Source: Heterotrichella gracilis (lineage: Eukaryota > Sar > Xanthophyceae > Tribonematales > Xanthonemataceae). Taken from it: a DNA stretch of 64,000 nt. The notes under the pieces were generated by a model. The model was given only the letters and a program-made list of their open reading frames with translations, was not told the DNA's origin and did no database searches. Numbering within the stretch: the stretch's first letter is position 1; every line of letters starts with the position of its first letter. The DNA is taken from the NCBI GenBank assembly GCA_032358255.1, contig JAULBX010011099.1, positions 682,001 through 746,000 on the forward strand, in the 5' to 3' direction. Both the position numbers and the translations under genes were made by a program. This document shows positions 48,577 to 59,325 of the stretch, one piece after another.

Positions 48577-51500
48577 ATGATGACTAAAGAATTCAGCAAA
48601 CTGAATAACCTAATTGGCTGGTTTATATGGGCCATAGCAACGGCAACCTATTTTTTAACCATTGAGCCCAGCGCCAGTTTCTGGGACTGCGGTGAATACA
48701 TTGCCTGTGCCTATAAATTAGAAGTAGGTCACCCTCCGGGAGCACCTTTCTTTTTGATCATAGGTCGCTTTTTTACCTTTTTTGCCGGTAATGACCCTGC
48801 TCATGCCGCCATGATGATCAATATCATGAGCGCATTATCCAGTTCTTTCAGCATCCTGTTTTTATTTTGGACCATAACCCGTTTAGGAATCAAGGTATAC
48901 GGAAAAAAAGTAGCAGATCTTGAAAAACCAAAACAATGGGCTATTCTTGGTGCCGGTATTGTTGGTGCTCTGGCTTATACATTCTCTGATTCTTTTTGGT
49001 TTTCTGCTGTTGAAGGGGAGGTTTATGCCATGTCTTCGTTTTTCACCGCCGTTGCCTTCTGGGCCATATTAAAATGGGATGAAGAAGATTCTGTTAACCC
49101 AACCGGTGCCTTACGTTGGTTAGTGTTGATCAGCTACATGATCGGTCTTTCCATCGGCGTTCACTTATTGAACTTATTGATCATTCCGGCCATTGGTTTT
49201 ATCATTTATTTCAAAAAATATTCCTTTACCTGGAAGGGCTTTGTAATTGCAGGCCTTTCTTCCGTGTTAGTTTTAGGTTTAGTACAAAACCTCATCATTC
49301 CTAAGATCGTTAAGTTCATCAGTGATTATGAAGTATTCTTTACCAACAAATTAGGCTTAGGTTTCAGCACCGGAACCATTTTCTTTTTTATCATTCTCTC
49401 TTTATCCTTGATCAGTTTTATCATTTACACCGTTAACAAAGCCGAACGTTATTACAAGATCGGCTATTATTCCGCTTTCGTGTTAACAGCTTTCGCTGTG
49501 ATAGTAGCGCCAAGCGGCAGTGGCATGTTCTGGCGATTAGTGATGTTAGGTGGTATGTTATACGCGATTCAAAAATTCAAAACCAAAACTATTACACTTA
49601 ATGCGATCTTCTTAAGTTTTGCTACTCTCTTAATCGGTTATTCTTCTTTCTTTGTGTTAGTGATTCGTTCACAGGCAAACCCGCCAATGGATGAGAACGA
49701 TCCGGAGAATGCGCCAAATATGTTGTCTTACTTATTGCGCGAGCAATATGGCGACTGGCCTTTGTTATACGGTCAATACTACAATGCTCCCAACAGGCCA
49801 CGCAGCGAGTTTGGCAGCGCAGAACCTATTTATGCCAAAGACAAACTAAATAATAATTACAAGGTCATTGATGCCAGAAAAAATTCAANNNNNNNNNNCC
49901 TAAATATGAAAAAGAAGTTTGTACTGTGTTTCCAAGGATGTGGAGCAGTCAATCGCATCACGAAGCCGGCTATAAATATTGGGGAAATGTAGCGGAGAAT
50001 CACAAAAATAAAGTGATGGAAAACAGAAATGGTGAAACCGAAACAGTTGAAATTCCAACCTTTGGCGCCAATTTGCGTTATTTCTTCAATTACCAGGTCA
50101 ACTACATGTACCTGCGATATTTTTACTGGAATTTTGTGGGCCGTCAAAATGATGTTCAGGGCTCAACCGGTAACAATATGGATGGCAACTGGATCACCGG
50201 AATTAAGCCGATTGATGATTTTAAATTAGATACTGATACCTCACAAAAAATTTACCGCGATAAAAACAACTTTGCTAACAACAGCTTTTTTGCATTACCT
50301 CTGATACTGGGTCTTTGCGGAATGTTTTTTCACTTCAAGCGCAATAAACCGGATGCCTGGGTGGTATTGTCCTTTTTCCTTTTAACAGGACTGGCCATTG
50401 TGGTGTATTTAAATCAATCGCCATATCAGCCGCGTGAACGTGATTATGCCTATACCGGAAGTTTCTATGCCTTTGCCATTTGGATAGGCTTTGGTGTTTT
50501 ATATGTGTACGACCTCTTAAGTAAAAAAGCCACCAGCATGGGAATAGCGATTGGTTCTACTGCTTTATGTTTGGCGGTGCCGGCTATCATGGTAAAAGAA
50601 GGATGGAATGATCACGATCGTTCATTAAGATCTTTATCTCGCGATGTGGCTATTAACTATTTACAAAGTTGTGCTCCTAATGCGATCTTATTCACCAATG
50701 GCGATAACGACACTTTCCCACTTTGGTATGCACAAGAAGTAGAAGGAATAAGAACCGATGTGCGTGTGGTAAATTTAAGTTTATTGCAAACCGATTGGTA
50801 TATCCGCCAAATGCGCCGTGCAGCTTATGATAGCAAACCGGTGCCGTTTACCATTCCGGAAGAAAAACTAGAAGCGGAAAAATTATCGTATTTATTGGTG
50901 AATGGTCAAAATCCAAGTGCTGTTAATTTAAAACAAGCTCTTGAATTGGCGATCAGCGATGATCCTCAAGGCAAGTACGATAATGGCGGAGATCTTTTAG
51001 ATGTGTTGCCTGGAAGAAAATTGTATGTGGATGTGGATAGTTTAGCCATCATGAAACATAAAGTGATCAACATAAAAGATACTGCAAGATTGGCGAAACG
51101 TATTTCATGGGATTTGGGCGGAAGAAATTACATCACCAAGAACGATCTGTTGGTGCTTGATCTGGTAGCGAATAATACCTGGGAACGTCCGATCTATTTC
51201 GCCGTAACTACAGGTGATGATGCTTATGTTGGAATGAAAAGTTATTTTCAACTGGAAGGATTGGCCTACCGATTTGTTCCGATCAAACAAACGGAGTCGG
51301 AGGAAGCTCAAGGTGGACGCGTGAATACCGAGATCATGTACGATAATATCATGAACAAATTTTTATGGGGCGGGATGGATAAACCGGGTGTGAATCTCGA
51401 TGAAAATTGTGTGAGAATGGTTGGTAATTTAAGAATGCAGATGAGCATTTTAGCCGGAGCTCTTATTACTGAAGGAAAGAATGAAAAAGCAAAAAATGTG

Positions 51501-51854
51501 CTCGACAAATGTTTAGCCGTTATGCCGGATGAGAATATCCCTTACGATGCTTCTATCTACACAGTTTGCGGGGCTTATTATGAGTTAGGAGAATCAAAGA
51601 AGGCAAACGAATTAGCTAAAAAATTATTCGACATCTATGAAGGAGACCTTAAAATTTATACCGCGCAAAAACCAAATCGCAGAAATGCCTATGGTCGCGA
51701 TATTAATCAGGCAAAGGAAGTCTTAAAACGTTTGGTTGGATTGGCTCAACAATACAAACAAGAGGCCTTAACCAAAGAATTTATGAATCGAATTCAAGGT
51801 GTGCTAAGTCCTGAGGATATGGCGCCGCCTGAAATGGAACCACAGTTGCCTTAA
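48577..51854 (+). CDS. GT117/DUF2723 protein O-mannosyltransferase-like membrane protein (contains assembly gap)
   Basis: One long gene interrupted by ten N at 49889-49898. The part before the gap (about 437 residues) starts 'MMTKEFSKLNNLIGWFIWAI' and has about 10 membrane helices. It carries 'TYFLTIEPSASFWDCGEYIA' and 'AYKLEVGHPPGAPFFLIIGR', the E-x-x-x-S-x-x-D-x-G-E signature of DUF2723/GT117. After the gap the frame resumes at 'PKYEKEV', and a periplasmic or cytosolic C-terminal part of about 650 residues follows, with 'LFTNGDNDTFPLWYAQEVEG' and a TPR-like end. Protein O-glycosylation is known in Bacteroidota, and this family is a candidate for it. With the N run taken literally the two halves are out of frame, so its length is only nominal. 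Confidence 0.88.
49889..49898. other. Assembly gap (10 N)
   Basis: Ten N bases within the GT117/DUF2723 gene. The frame before the gap and the frame after it differ by two when ten bases are counted, so the true gap is not ten bases long. The protein is clearly continuous across it, and the flanking residues suggest little sequence is missing. Confidence 0.97.
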
Positions 51855-51863
51855 TCATACATT

Positions 51864-51901
51864 AAAGAGAAAGAATGAAAAAATTCTTTCTCTTTTTTTT
51901 T
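51864..51901 (+). terminator. Rho-independent terminator after the GT117 gene
   Basis: AAAGAGAAAGAA and TTCTTTCTCTTT form a 12-bp stem with a short A-rich loop, followed by a run of T. It sits 10 bases after the stop codon, just before the deacetylase gene. Confidence 0.85.
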
Positions 51902-51911
51902 AGAAATTAGT

Positions 51912-52529
51912 TTGAAAAACTTATTACTTATACAACCCAATGCCATCTTGAGGAGAATTTATCCCCGTGCTATTTGGCGTATGGCAAAAGATGAAAAAAC
52001 CATTTATCTGACCTTCGATGATGGCCCAATACCGCAGCTTACAGAGTGGGTCTTAGATCAGTTAAAACAATTTAAGGTGAAGGCTACTTTTTTTTGTGTT
52101 GGCGCTAATATTTTGAAAAACCCCGCAATTTTTCAACGCATCAAAGAGGAAGGTCATGTGGTAGCCAATCACACCATGTTTCATTCAAAGGGTTTTAAAA
52201 AAACAGTTGGCGATTATGTGAAAGAAGTAGAAGATTGCAAAAAACTGGTAGAGAATAATTTATTCCGCCCACCGTATGGACAGTTAAAACCTTCTCAATA
52301 CAAGGCATTAAAAGAAAAAGGCTATAAAATAATTTTGTGGGATGTGATCAGCTATGATTTTGAAAAGATCTCAGAACAGCAGGTTGCTAAAAATGTATTA
52401 AATAATACGCGTAACGGAAGCATTGTTTTATTTCATGATAATATTAAAGCTGAAAAAAACATCAAACATGCCTTGCCACTTTTTTTGGAACATTTCCTCT
52501 CAAAAGGCTATTCGTTTAAAACGTTTTGA
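51912..52529 (+). CDS. Polysaccharide deacetylase (NodB-like)
   Basis: A 205-residue carbohydrate esterase family 4 enzyme. The metal-binding and catalytic motifs are 'TIYLTFDDGP' (motif 1, D-D), 'EGHVVANHTMFHSKG' (motif 2, H-x3-H), 'FRPPYGQLKPSQ' (motif 3) and 'IILWDVISYDFE' (motif 4). 'GSIVLFHDN' completes the set. It removes acetyl groups from N-acetylated sugars such as peptidoglycan or exopolysaccharide. The start appears to be TTG at 51912, since no ATG fits ahead of motif 1; a hydrophobic signal peptide is not evident. It lies 10 bases past a terminator. Confidence 0.92.
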   Translation: MKNLLLIQPNAILRRIYPRAIWRMAKDEKTIYLTFDDGPIPQLTEWVLDQLKQFKVKATFFCVGANILKNPAIFQRIKEEGHVVANHTMFHSKGFKKTVGDYVKEVEDCKKLVENNLFRPPYGQLKPSQYKALKEKGYKIILWDVISYDFEKISEQQVAKNVLNNTRNGSIVLFHDNIKAEKNIKHALPLFLEHFLSKGYSFKTF

Positions 52530-52555
52530 CGAATAAATTCAAAATCAATTATTCT

Positions 52556-53062
52556 TTACGACTTTGCTTTGTAGAGGGGAACAGTGCTGCAGGGTTCTCC
52601 GTACATGATACTTTTGGCTACCGGTTTTAAAAGTACGGTCAATTGCACATAAGCGTTGGTTGGAACGGGTTTATCGCCACATCCTTTGATCACAATTCTG
52701 GCGTCTTTATAGAATTGGGGATTCAAGTCGTTTAATTGTTCAGCAAAAAGTATGGTTTCAATCTCTTGCGCATTGGCAAATAATATTCGTTTGGCGAATG
52801 GTTCAAGGGCAAGACTGATCAACATATAGGCCCAGGTTGGCACAATGGCATCGGCCGAGCAAACAATGCCAATAATTTTATTTTTGTAAACAGACCAATC
52901 GTTGTTTTTTACAAAGTCCCTGAAGTCCTTTTCTTTCAAAATTAATCCTTGAAATAAATGCGGGGTGATATCGAAAATAATTCTCTCCCCCGGAGTATAA
53001 AATTCTTCCAGATCAATACTAACGATTCCGCTGCCGGCTACTTTATTAATTATTTCTTCCAT
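52556..53062 (-). CDS. DUF2480 family protein
   Basis: A 168-residue cytoplasmic protein typical of Bacteroidota DUF2480: 'GIVSIDLEEFYTPGERIIFD', 'LFQGLILKEKDFRDFVKNND', 'VCSADAIVPTWAYMLISLAL' and 'IKGCGDKPVPTNAYVQLTVL', ending near 'YGEPCSTVPLYK'. The family is common in the phylum, but its function is unknown. Single gene, convergent with the deacetylase. Confidence 0.92.
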   Translation of the reverse strand: MEEIINKVAGSGIVSIDLEEFYTPGERIIFDITPHLFQGLILKEKDFRDFVKNNDWSVYKNKIIGIVCSADAIVPTWAYMLISLALEPFAKRILFANAQEIETILFAEQLNDLNPQFYKDARIVIKGCGDKPVPTNAYVQLTVLLKPVAKSIMYGEPCSTVPLYKAKS

Positions 53063-53460
53063 TTATTATGACATCAAAAGAAAATTAATACATGTTTGAA
53101 CAACTAATTTACGCATTAAATACTAAAAACATTGCCAAAAATACATAAATCCAAATGATGCTACACCCTTAAAATGACTGTAGTGCAGTTTAATACGTCT
53201 TGGCTCGGAATATGATAAGAATCAGCTGAAAACTAAGGGTTTTAATTGAAAAAATTAGTTGAATTATCTAACTTTATAGAGCAAGGATGTTGTATTTTTG
53301 CAACGAAAATGAATGATAAAAGAAAGGATTTTATCGGTTAATTAATAACAGTTTTTTAATTTAAAAGAGGAATATTCCGGTAAATCATTTTAATTTTTTT
53401 ACAAAAACCTAAGACAAAAATATTGGACAGTGTCAAATATAATTCTAACTTCGTAAACGG
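53063..53460. other. Intergenic region with promoter elements
   Basis: About 400 AT-rich bases. TATTTTTG near 53293 resembles a -7 box and is not followed by a recognisable gene, so a small RNA or a remnant promoter is possible. TTG at 53423-53425, then 20 bases, then TAACTTCG (53446-53453) forms a promoter for the solute-binding gene. I see no further ORF. Confidence 0.45.
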
Positions 53461-54300
53461 TTGAGCCCAAAACTAAATATCACTTTGAAGAGATTAATTG
53501 TCATACTATTCATTCTATCAGCAATCAATGCTGATGCCCAAACAAATGACACTTTATACGTTAATTATTATGATCAAGCGCCTTTCTGTTACTCGGAGGC
53601 AGGCCAAATTAAAGGATTAGAGATTGAAATAATAAATCAATACACTGCCTGGTTAAAAACAAAAAAGAATATTAGCCTCACCATAAAACATACCGGTTTT
53701 ACTGATTTTGACAACTTTTATGCCGCTACCAAAAAAGGAAGTAAAAACAGTTTTGGTTTAGGATCGGTAACCATTAACACAGAAAGAGCTTTAGAGGTCG
53801 ATTTTTCGCCGGCTTATTTAAAGAATGTGGCATTTTGCGTGACCAATGGGCACGCGCCCGATGTTAAAACCAAAACAGCAGATGAGATCATGCGTTCTTT
53901 AGGAAGTATGAATGCTCTTACCATTAGCAATACATCCTTAAACAAATATGTACTCGAATTAAAAAAGACCTATATCGCCGATCTTAAGATCTCCTATAAA
54001 ACGGATGAAATCAAGATTCTGGATGAAATTTCAAAAAATGTACTTTGTTTTGGCTACGTCGACGCGGTTGGTTTTTGGTTTTATCTAAAGAATAATCCGG
54101 GTAAATTCTTGAAAATGCAAAAGATCTTAAGTCAATCAAAAGAAGAACTCGGATTCATCATGCCTAAAGGCAGTCAGCACAAGACGATGTTTAATGAATT
54201 TTTTAATGGTCCTGGCGGATTTAAGAGCAGTCCTGCTTACCGTGGCATCCTTGAAAAATACCTAGGCGCCTACATGACGCAGAATATGGCCATTAATTAG
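53461..54300 (+). CDS. Periplasmic solute-binding protein, family 3-like
   Basis: A 279-residue protein with a signal peptide (about 1-26, 'LIVILFILSAINADAQ') and an SBP_bac_3-type fold: 'LYVNYYDQAPFCYSEAGQIK', 'GLEIEIINQYTAWLKTKKNI' and 'ERALEVDFSPAYLKNVAFCV'. These bind amino acids or similar small polar ligands, but no ABC transporter genes lie nearby. It may act as a sensor or enzyme scaffold. Start is TTG at 53461, eight bases after the -7 box; no ATG fits. Confidence 0.8.
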   Translation: MSPKLNITLKRLIVILFILSAINADAQTNDTLYVNYYDQAPFCYSEAGQIKGLEIEIINQYTAWLKTKKNISLTIKHTGFTDFDNFYAATKKGSKNSFGLGSVTINTERALEVDFSPAYLKNVAFCVTNGHAPDVKTKTADEIMRSLGSMNALTISNTSLNKYVLELKKTYIADLKISYKTDEIKILDEISKNVLCFGYVDAVGFWFYLKNNPGKFLKMQKILSQSKEELGFIMPKGSQHKTMFNEFFNGPGGFKSSPAYRGILEKYLGAYMTQNMAIN

Positions 54301-54331
54301 TAGATTTTTCCCAATTAAATTAACAGATTCT

Positions 54332-54339
54332 TATCTTTG
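54332..54339 (+). promoter_or_regulatory. -7 box of the DUF3109 gene
   Basis: TATCTTTG is an exact TAnnTTTG match ending 11 bases before the ATG at 54351, giving a very short 5' leader, as at hemCD and mqnB. Confidence 0.45.
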
Positions 54340-54350
54340 CTGCCTGTATA

Positions 54351-54932
54351 ATGATAGCAATTGATAAAACACTGATCAGCGAAGATCTTCTCGAGAAAAA
54401 ATTTGTTTGTGACCTTAATGCCTGTAAAGGGGCTTGTTGTGTTGCCGGTGACAGTGGTGCGCCTTTAGATAAGGACGAATTGCCGATCCTGGATTCCATC
54501 CTTGAAAAAGTAAAACCTTACATGGTGAAAAAAGGGATAAAGGCCATTGAAAAGCATGGCGCTTACGTGATTGACAGTGATGGCGATTACACTACCACCT
54601 TAGTGAGTGAAAAAGGAGAATGTGCCTTTGTGTATTTCGATGAAACGAAGATTGCGAAATGTGCCATTGAAAAAGCGTTTTATGAAGGCAAAGTTGATTG
54701 GAAAAAACCGATCTCTTGTCATTTATACCCGGTGCGCATTACACAACATAAAACCTACGATGCGGTTAATTACGATAAGTGGGATGTTTGCAAACCGGCC
54801 TGCGAATGCGGCTCTAAGCTGGATGTACCGGTTTATAAATTTTTAAAAGAGCCTCTTATCCGCAAATATGGAAAAGCCTGGTTCAAGCAGTTAGAGAAAA
54901 GTGCCGAGTTACATTTGAAAGTTAAAAAGTAA
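54351..54932 (+). CDS. DUF3109 cysteine-rich protein
   Basis: A 193-residue cytoplasmic protein. Cysteines cluster in 'FVCDLNACKGACCVAGDSG', 'CAFVYFDETKIAKCAIEKAF', 'PISCHLYPVRI' and 'WDVCKPACECG', as in DUF3109 and the YkgJ-like zinc- or iron-chelating domains. These are proposed to bind a metal cluster, but the exact role is unknown. Length is typical. Single gene. Confidence 0.9.
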   Translation: MIAIDKTLISEDLLEKKFVCDLNACKGACCVAGDSGAPLDKDELPILDSILEKVKPYMVKKGIKAIEKHGAYVIDSDGDYTTTLVSEKGECAFVYFDETKIAKCAIEKAFYEGKVDWKKPISCHLYPVRITQHKTYDAVNYDKWDVCKPACECGSKLDVPVYKFLKEPLIRKYGKAWFKQLEKSAELHLKVKK

Positions 54933-55132
54933 ATGAAGCAAAAAAACACATAGTATCGTGTCACATCGAGTAGGCCTCCGGAATGTTTGCAAGCCGTATC
55001 GAGATGTTGCCTTGAGTTCTCGATATGCTTTTGCAGAAGGCAGGCAAAAGCTACTCGAACTGAAACGGTATTGAAATTTATGGTTAGTCAAGTATTTAGG
55101 CAAAAAGAATTTTTATTCTAAAAGTAAGAAAA

Positions 55133-56062
55133 ATGAAAATACTCATCACCGGTTCTAATGGTTTATTAGGACAAAAATTAGTTTACAAACTCCGCAACCA
55201 AAGCGGCATTACCTGCATTGCAACTGCCAGAGGCGATAATCGTTTAGTGCAACGCGATGGTTATATTTTTGAAACGCTGGACATCACTTCTAAAAAAAAT
55301 GTGGAAGAGGTGTTTGCGAAACATTTGCCCGATGTGATCATTAACACGGCAGCACAAACCAATGTGGATGCCTGCGAGACCGATCGCGAAGGCAGTTGGT
55401 TAATGAACGCCACGGCCGTTGACTATCAAGTGAAGGCTTTGGAAGCTTTGAAGAAAAAACATAATGGATACAATCCGCACTTTATACACCTAAGTACCGA
55501 TTTTATTTTTGATGGCACACATGGTCCATTAGATGAAGAAGAAAAACCAAATCCCTTAAGTTATTATGCGGAAGGAAAACTGGAAGCCGAAAAAATAGTG
55601 ATGGCATCAAGCCTTGATTGGGCTATTGCCCGTACGGTTTTGGTGTATGGTATTGTGGATAATATGAGTCGCAGCAACATTGTGTTGTGGGTGAAATCAA
55701 ATTTAGAACAAGGTAAAGTGATCAACGTGGTGGACGATCAGTACCGAACACCAACATTGGCTGAAGATCTGGCCGATGGCTGTATCCTCATTGCCAAAAA
55801 ACATGCTAAAGGTGTTTACAATATTTCAGGTAAAAATTTTTATAGCATTTTAGAATTAGCGCATGTGGTTGCTGATTATTATGGTTTGGATAAAAGCCTG
55901 ATCAAACCAAGCAAAAGTGCTGATATCAAACAACCGGCTAAACGTCCGCCAATTACCGGTTTTATCATCGATAAAGCCATCAATGATCTGGGTTATAATC
56001 CACACAGTTTTACGGAAGGAATTAAGATTCTGGAAGATCAGATCAAAGCGATGGGGAAGTAA
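55133..56062 (+). CDS. RmlD-like NAD(P)-dependent sugar-nucleotide reductase/epimerase
   Basis: A 309-residue extended short-chain dehydrogenase: 'ILITGSNGLLGQKLVYKL' (Rossmann G-x2-G-x2-G), 'VIINTAAQTNVDACETDREG', 'HLSTDFIFDGTHGPLDEEEK' and the catalytic 'YYAEGKLEAEK' (Y-x3-K). This matches dTDP-4-dehydrorhamnose reductase (RmlD) and related proteins. Its N-terminal fold and conserved 'VDDQYRTPTLAEDLADGCIL' fit RmlD closely, but no rmlABC genes are next to it, so the substrate is uncertain. Confidence 0.88.
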   Translation: MKILITGSNGLLGQKLVYKLRNQSGITCIATARGDNRLVQRDGYIFETLDITSKKNVEEVFAKHLPDVIINTAAQTNVDACETDREGSWLMNATAVDYQVKALEALKKKHNGYNPHFIHLSTDFIFDGTHGPLDEEEKPNPLSYYAEGKLEAEKIVMASSLDWAIARTVLVYGIVDNMSRSNIVLWVKSNLEQGKVINVVDDQYRTPTLAEDLADGCILIAKKHAKGVYNISGKNFYSILELAHVVADYYGLDKSLIKPSKSADIKQPAKRPPITGFIIDKAINDLGYNPHSFTEGIKILEDQIKAMGK

Positions 56063-57170
56063 TTTCGGTATATTTTAACACAGAACTTGTCCCGATTATT
56101 CGGGAGTCACCGGGGCACAAGAGGGCACCATGATTATTTACTCTGTGTAAAATCTTCAACTGAAACAAACCTTAACTTACTGAAAATGCAGATGCTTCAT
56201 TTTTTTAGCATGACGCGCTTGCTTTCGGAGCGTTTGCTTTAAGAGACTGAATGATCTGCTTATACTTTTGTGTTGCCCCGCTGGGGCAAGAAAATTCTGA
56301 ACTTGTTTTTTTTAAGGATGTTTGGTCCCTCCGGGACCGATGCTTGATTGGCAATTGATCTATGCCGCTCCTACGGAGCTCGTTTACATCTTTCTTTGTT
56401 TTGTTAGTAATATGTCGTCCCTCCGGGACTCATATGCCATCCTGATTTAACATCAGGTACAATTTCAATTTCTATGAAACGAGCATTTAGAGACCCAAAA
56501 CACTAATCAGATCGTAATTATACTTCGAGCCTCGTAGAGGCGCACTGTTTGTAATAAGCTAAACGATAATTGTCATTGAGCTCCGCCTTTTATACCGGAA
56601 TGGTTATTGCCCCAGAGGGGCAAGACGTCTTAAAAAAAAACACAACAAAAAAAACCGGCTCCAGCGGAGCCGAACACTCAGATGATAAAAGGACTTTTTA
56701 TAAACTCAAAACATTTTGGAGCAGCCTTTCTAGAGATAGTATGCAATAAGTTTGAATTGTGTTGCCCCTCTGGGGCAAGCGACTTCTTCGTTTATTTTTT
56801 AAGAATGTTTGGTCCCTCCGGGACCGGTAGTTGTTAGGAATGATCTATGTCGCTCCTACGGAGCTGGTTTACATCTTTCTTTGTTTTGATACTAACTACT
56901 CTTGCTTCCTGCCCCTGCCAACTGTTTCCTACACTTAGTGTTCCTAAGTGTCCTCAGTGTCTAAGTGGTTCTAATTCATCAGTTGCCACTTCGACTTCGC
57001 TCAATGCGACGCGCTCAGTGGCCGTATTTTTCTTAGTGTTTCTATGTGTCCTCAGTGTCTAAGTGGTTTCTTCTTCAGAATCTCTTCTTTACATTCCTTA
57101 GTTAATATCTTCGCCGTATCTCAAAGCCCCGTAAGTTTAAAATACCTAATTTTAGTTTTATTACTAAAGC
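56063..57170. repeat. Cluster B of composite palindromic repeats plus low-complexity tail
   Basis: A 1.1-kb gene-free stretch. TCCCGATTATTCGGGA near 56091-56106 is a variant of the GATAGCTATC palindrome. Units at 56272-56431 and 56757-56888 share a fixed order: GCCCC-ctg/tct-GGGGC, TTTGGTCCCTCCGGGACC, CGCTCCTACGGAGC, TTTACATCTTTCTTTGTTTTG (cut to 20 bases: TTTACATCTTTCTTTGTTTT), and in the first also GTCCCTCCGGGAC. They are the inverse of unit 30271-30428. Bases 56900-57070 belong to the low-complexity family (TTAGTGTTCC, CCTCAGTGTCTAAGTGG). No gene is seen. Confidence 0.8.
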
Positions 57171-58673
57171 GTGTCAAATCCTTTAAAAAAGTTAGCCGGA
57201 CAAACTGTCGTTTACGGACTTGGTACCATTTTGCCCAGGTTTTTAAATTATTTTCTCACGCCCATTCTCACGCGTGCCTTTCTGCCGGCTGAATACGGCA
57301 TTCATTCAGAACTCTATTCCTACATTTCTTTTTTGAATGTGATCTTTATGTATGGCATGGAGACCACCTTTTTTAATTTTAATTCCAAACTCGAAAATAA
57401 GTCGGAAGTGTTCAATACGGCCATGGTGTCTTTATTGGGTTCTTCCATTTTGTTTAGTTTGATTCTGATGATCTTTACCCCCATGATCGGGAATGCATTG
57501 TCAACCGATAACGCGACGTATTCAAACGAATTTATTACCTGGTGTATCCTCATCATTGCTTCCGACGCTATCATGAGTATTCCTTTTGCGAAATTGAGAG
57601 CTGAAAACAAAGCACTTCGATTTTCAATGCTCAAATTATTCAATGTGGTGATCAATTTTACACTCACTGTATTTTTTATTTCCTTTTGTAAAAAAGCATT
57701 CGATGCCGGTGAACAAAATTTTATGGCTACTTTGTACAAGCCTGAAATAGGCATTGGTTATTGTTTTCTGGCCAATCTCATTGCTAATTTACTGACCCTT
57801 GTTTTAGTGAGTAAACAGGTTTTATCTATTCGTTTCAATATAAATGTAGAACTCTTGAAAGAAATGCTGCGTTACACCTGGCCTTTGATCATTTTAGGAT
57901 TTGCCGGAATGATCAACGAAACTCTGGACAGAATTATACTCAAAAAATTCATGGTCGATAAAGAGGAAGCCCAGATCGCACAAGGTATTTATGGGGCTTG
58001 TTACAAGATCGCTATTTTAATGACCATTTTTATTCAGGCCTTTCGTTTTGCAGCGGAGCCTTTCTTTTTTGGAAAAGCCAAAGAAAAAGATTCAAAAAAA
58101 ACCTATGCCTTTGTGATGAAGTATTTTGTGATCTTTTGTCTCATCTTGTTTTTAGGCACCATTATGAACTTAGACTGGATCAAAAAACTCATTGACGAAC
58201 CGTATTGGAGCGGTTTGGCGGTAGTGCCAATTTTGTTGCTGGCCAATTTATGTCTGGGTGTAGTGTACAATTTATCCATTTGGTATAAACTGAGTGGACA
58301 GACCAAATACGGCGCTATTATTTCTGTTTCAGGAGCCGTGATCACCATTGTGATCAATGTCATCTTTATTCCGGAGTACTCGTATATGGCTTGTGCCTGG
58401 GCTACTTTAGCAGCTTATGGCGGCATGATGATCCTGTCGTATATATTGGGACAAAAATATTTTCCCATCAAATACAATGTGAGGGCCATGTTTATTTATG
58501 CCTTGTTGACTTTTGGATTATACGGACTTTCTTTGACCTATGCGGACATGGAACATTTTGGCATCAAGATCTTTTTGAATAATTTGTTGATAGGAATATT
58601 TGTTTGGGTCATTTATAAATTGGAAATTAATAATCTAAAAAAATTAAATGCCAATGTCAGTTCTCACACTTAA
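57171..58673 (+). CDS. Polysaccharide flippase-like membrane protein
   Basis: A 500-residue integral membrane protein with about 12-14 helices of the MATE/MurJ/Wzx (oligosaccharide flippase) superfamily: N-terminal '[20 protein letters not shown]', '[20 protein letters not shown]', and '[20 protein letters not shown]' near the C-terminal half. It probably moves lipid-linked sugars across the inner membrane. Start is GTG at 57171, since no ATG precedes the first helix. It overlaps dut by 26 bases. Confidence 0.9.
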   Translation: MSNPLKKLAGQTVVYGLGTILPRFLNYFLTPILTRAFLPAEYGIHSELYSYISFLNVIFMYGMETTFFNFNSKLENKSEVFNTAMVSLLGSSILFSLILMIFTPMIGNALSTDNATYSNEFITWCILIIASDAIMSIPFAKLRAENKALRFSMLKLFNVVINFTLTVFFISFCKKAFDAGEQNFMATLYKPEIGIGYCFLANLIANLLTLVLVSKQVLSIRFNINVELLKEMLRYTWPLIILGFAGMINETLDRIILKKFMVDKEEAQIAQGIYGACYKIAILMTIFIQAFRFAAEPFFFGKAKEKDSKKTYAFVMKYFVIFCLILFLGTIMNLDWIKKLIDEPYWSGLAVVPILLLANLCLGVVYNLSIWYKLSGQTKYGAIISVSGAVITIVINVIFIPEYSYMACAWATLAAYGGMMILSYILGQKYFPIKYNVRAMFIYALLTFGLYGLSLTYADMEHFGIKIFLNNLLIGIFVWVIYKLEINNLKKLNANVSSHT

Positions 58674-59097
58674 AGTCATCAACACATCGGCGCATCCTTT
58701 GCCCGAATATGCCACAGAGCATGCAGCAGGTTTAGACCTCAAAGCCAATCTCACGGCGCCCATTGTTTTAAAACCCTTACAACGTCAATTAGTACCCACG
58801 GGATTGTTTTTTGAATTGCCCATAGGTTTTGAAGCGCAGATAAGACCCAGAAGTGGTTTAGCCTTTAAGAATGGCATCACCGTTTTAAACTCGCCCGGCA
58901 CCATTGATGCCGATTACCGCGGCGAAATAAAAGTCTTGTTAGTGAATTTATCTGACTCAGATTTTACAATCAACGATGGAGAACGCATTGCGCAAATGGT
59001 GGTAGCCAAACACGAACGCATTGATTGGTATGTGGTGGAGAAATTGGAAGACTCACATCGCGGTGCAGGTGGATTTGGGAGCACGGGGCAGAAGTAG
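58648..59097 (+). CDS. dut: Deoxyuridine triphosphate nucleotidohydrolase
   Basis: A 149-residue trimeric dUTPase that hydrolyses dUTP to dUMP. All five motifs are visible: '[12 protein letters not shown]', '[12 protein letters not shown]', '[20 protein letters not shown]', '[13 protein letters not shown]' and '[10 protein letters not shown]'. ATG at 58648 or at 58654 could be used; both lie inside the end of the flippase gene, so the two are translated from one mRNA. Confidence 0.96.
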   Translation: MPMSVLTLKVINTSAHPLPEYATEHAAGLDLKANLTAPIVLKPLQRQLVPTGLFFELPIGFEAQIRPRSGLAFKNGITVLNSPGTIDADYRGEIKVLLVNLSDSDFTINDGERIAQMVVAKHERIDWYVVEKLEDSHRGAGGFGSTGQK

Positions 59098-59283
59098 TTA
59101 GATACTATTGATGATTTAAGCACTCAGTATCACATTTATCCACCTGATAGATTTAAACAGAATAACGATGGTAGTTATAAAGCAGCTTTGGTATTTAGCT
59201 ATAGAATTTCCTTTCAAATAACCGGAACTACAGTAAATATTTTACGAATAAGGCACACAAGTCGAGAGCCTAAGAATTATTGA
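59098..59283 (+). pseudogene. Fossil fragment of a RelE/ParE-family toxin gene
   Basis: A remnant of about 60 codons directly after dut, reading as the C-terminal half of a RelE/ParE-like toxin (segments such as 'VFSYRISFQITGTTVNILRI' and 'RHTSREP' match that family). It is broken: no N-terminal half and no antitoxin gene are next to it. Presumably an old, decayed toxin-antitoxin locus. Confidence 0.6.
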
Positions 59284-59284
59284 T

Positions 59285-59325
59285 AAAAACTGCGCAGAAA
59301 CCTCTTCCTGCGCAGTTCTGTTTTT
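59285..59325. terminator. Bidirectional terminator-like hairpin
   Basis: AACTGCGCAG and CTGCGCAGTT form a 10-bp stem with a 10-base loop. It is flanked by A's on one side and a run of T on the other, so it can end transcription from either strand. It separates the toxin fossil from the minus-strand remnant. Confidence 0.7.

Noticed and set aside
49926-51854. Separate gene beginning after the N run
   Set aside because: The frame is open back to the gap and continues the DUF2723 protein; the GTG at 49926 is internal.
53293-53345. A leader peptide ORF of 10 codons after a -7-like box
   Set aside because: Too short and without conserved features; nothing beyond the promoter-like box supports it.
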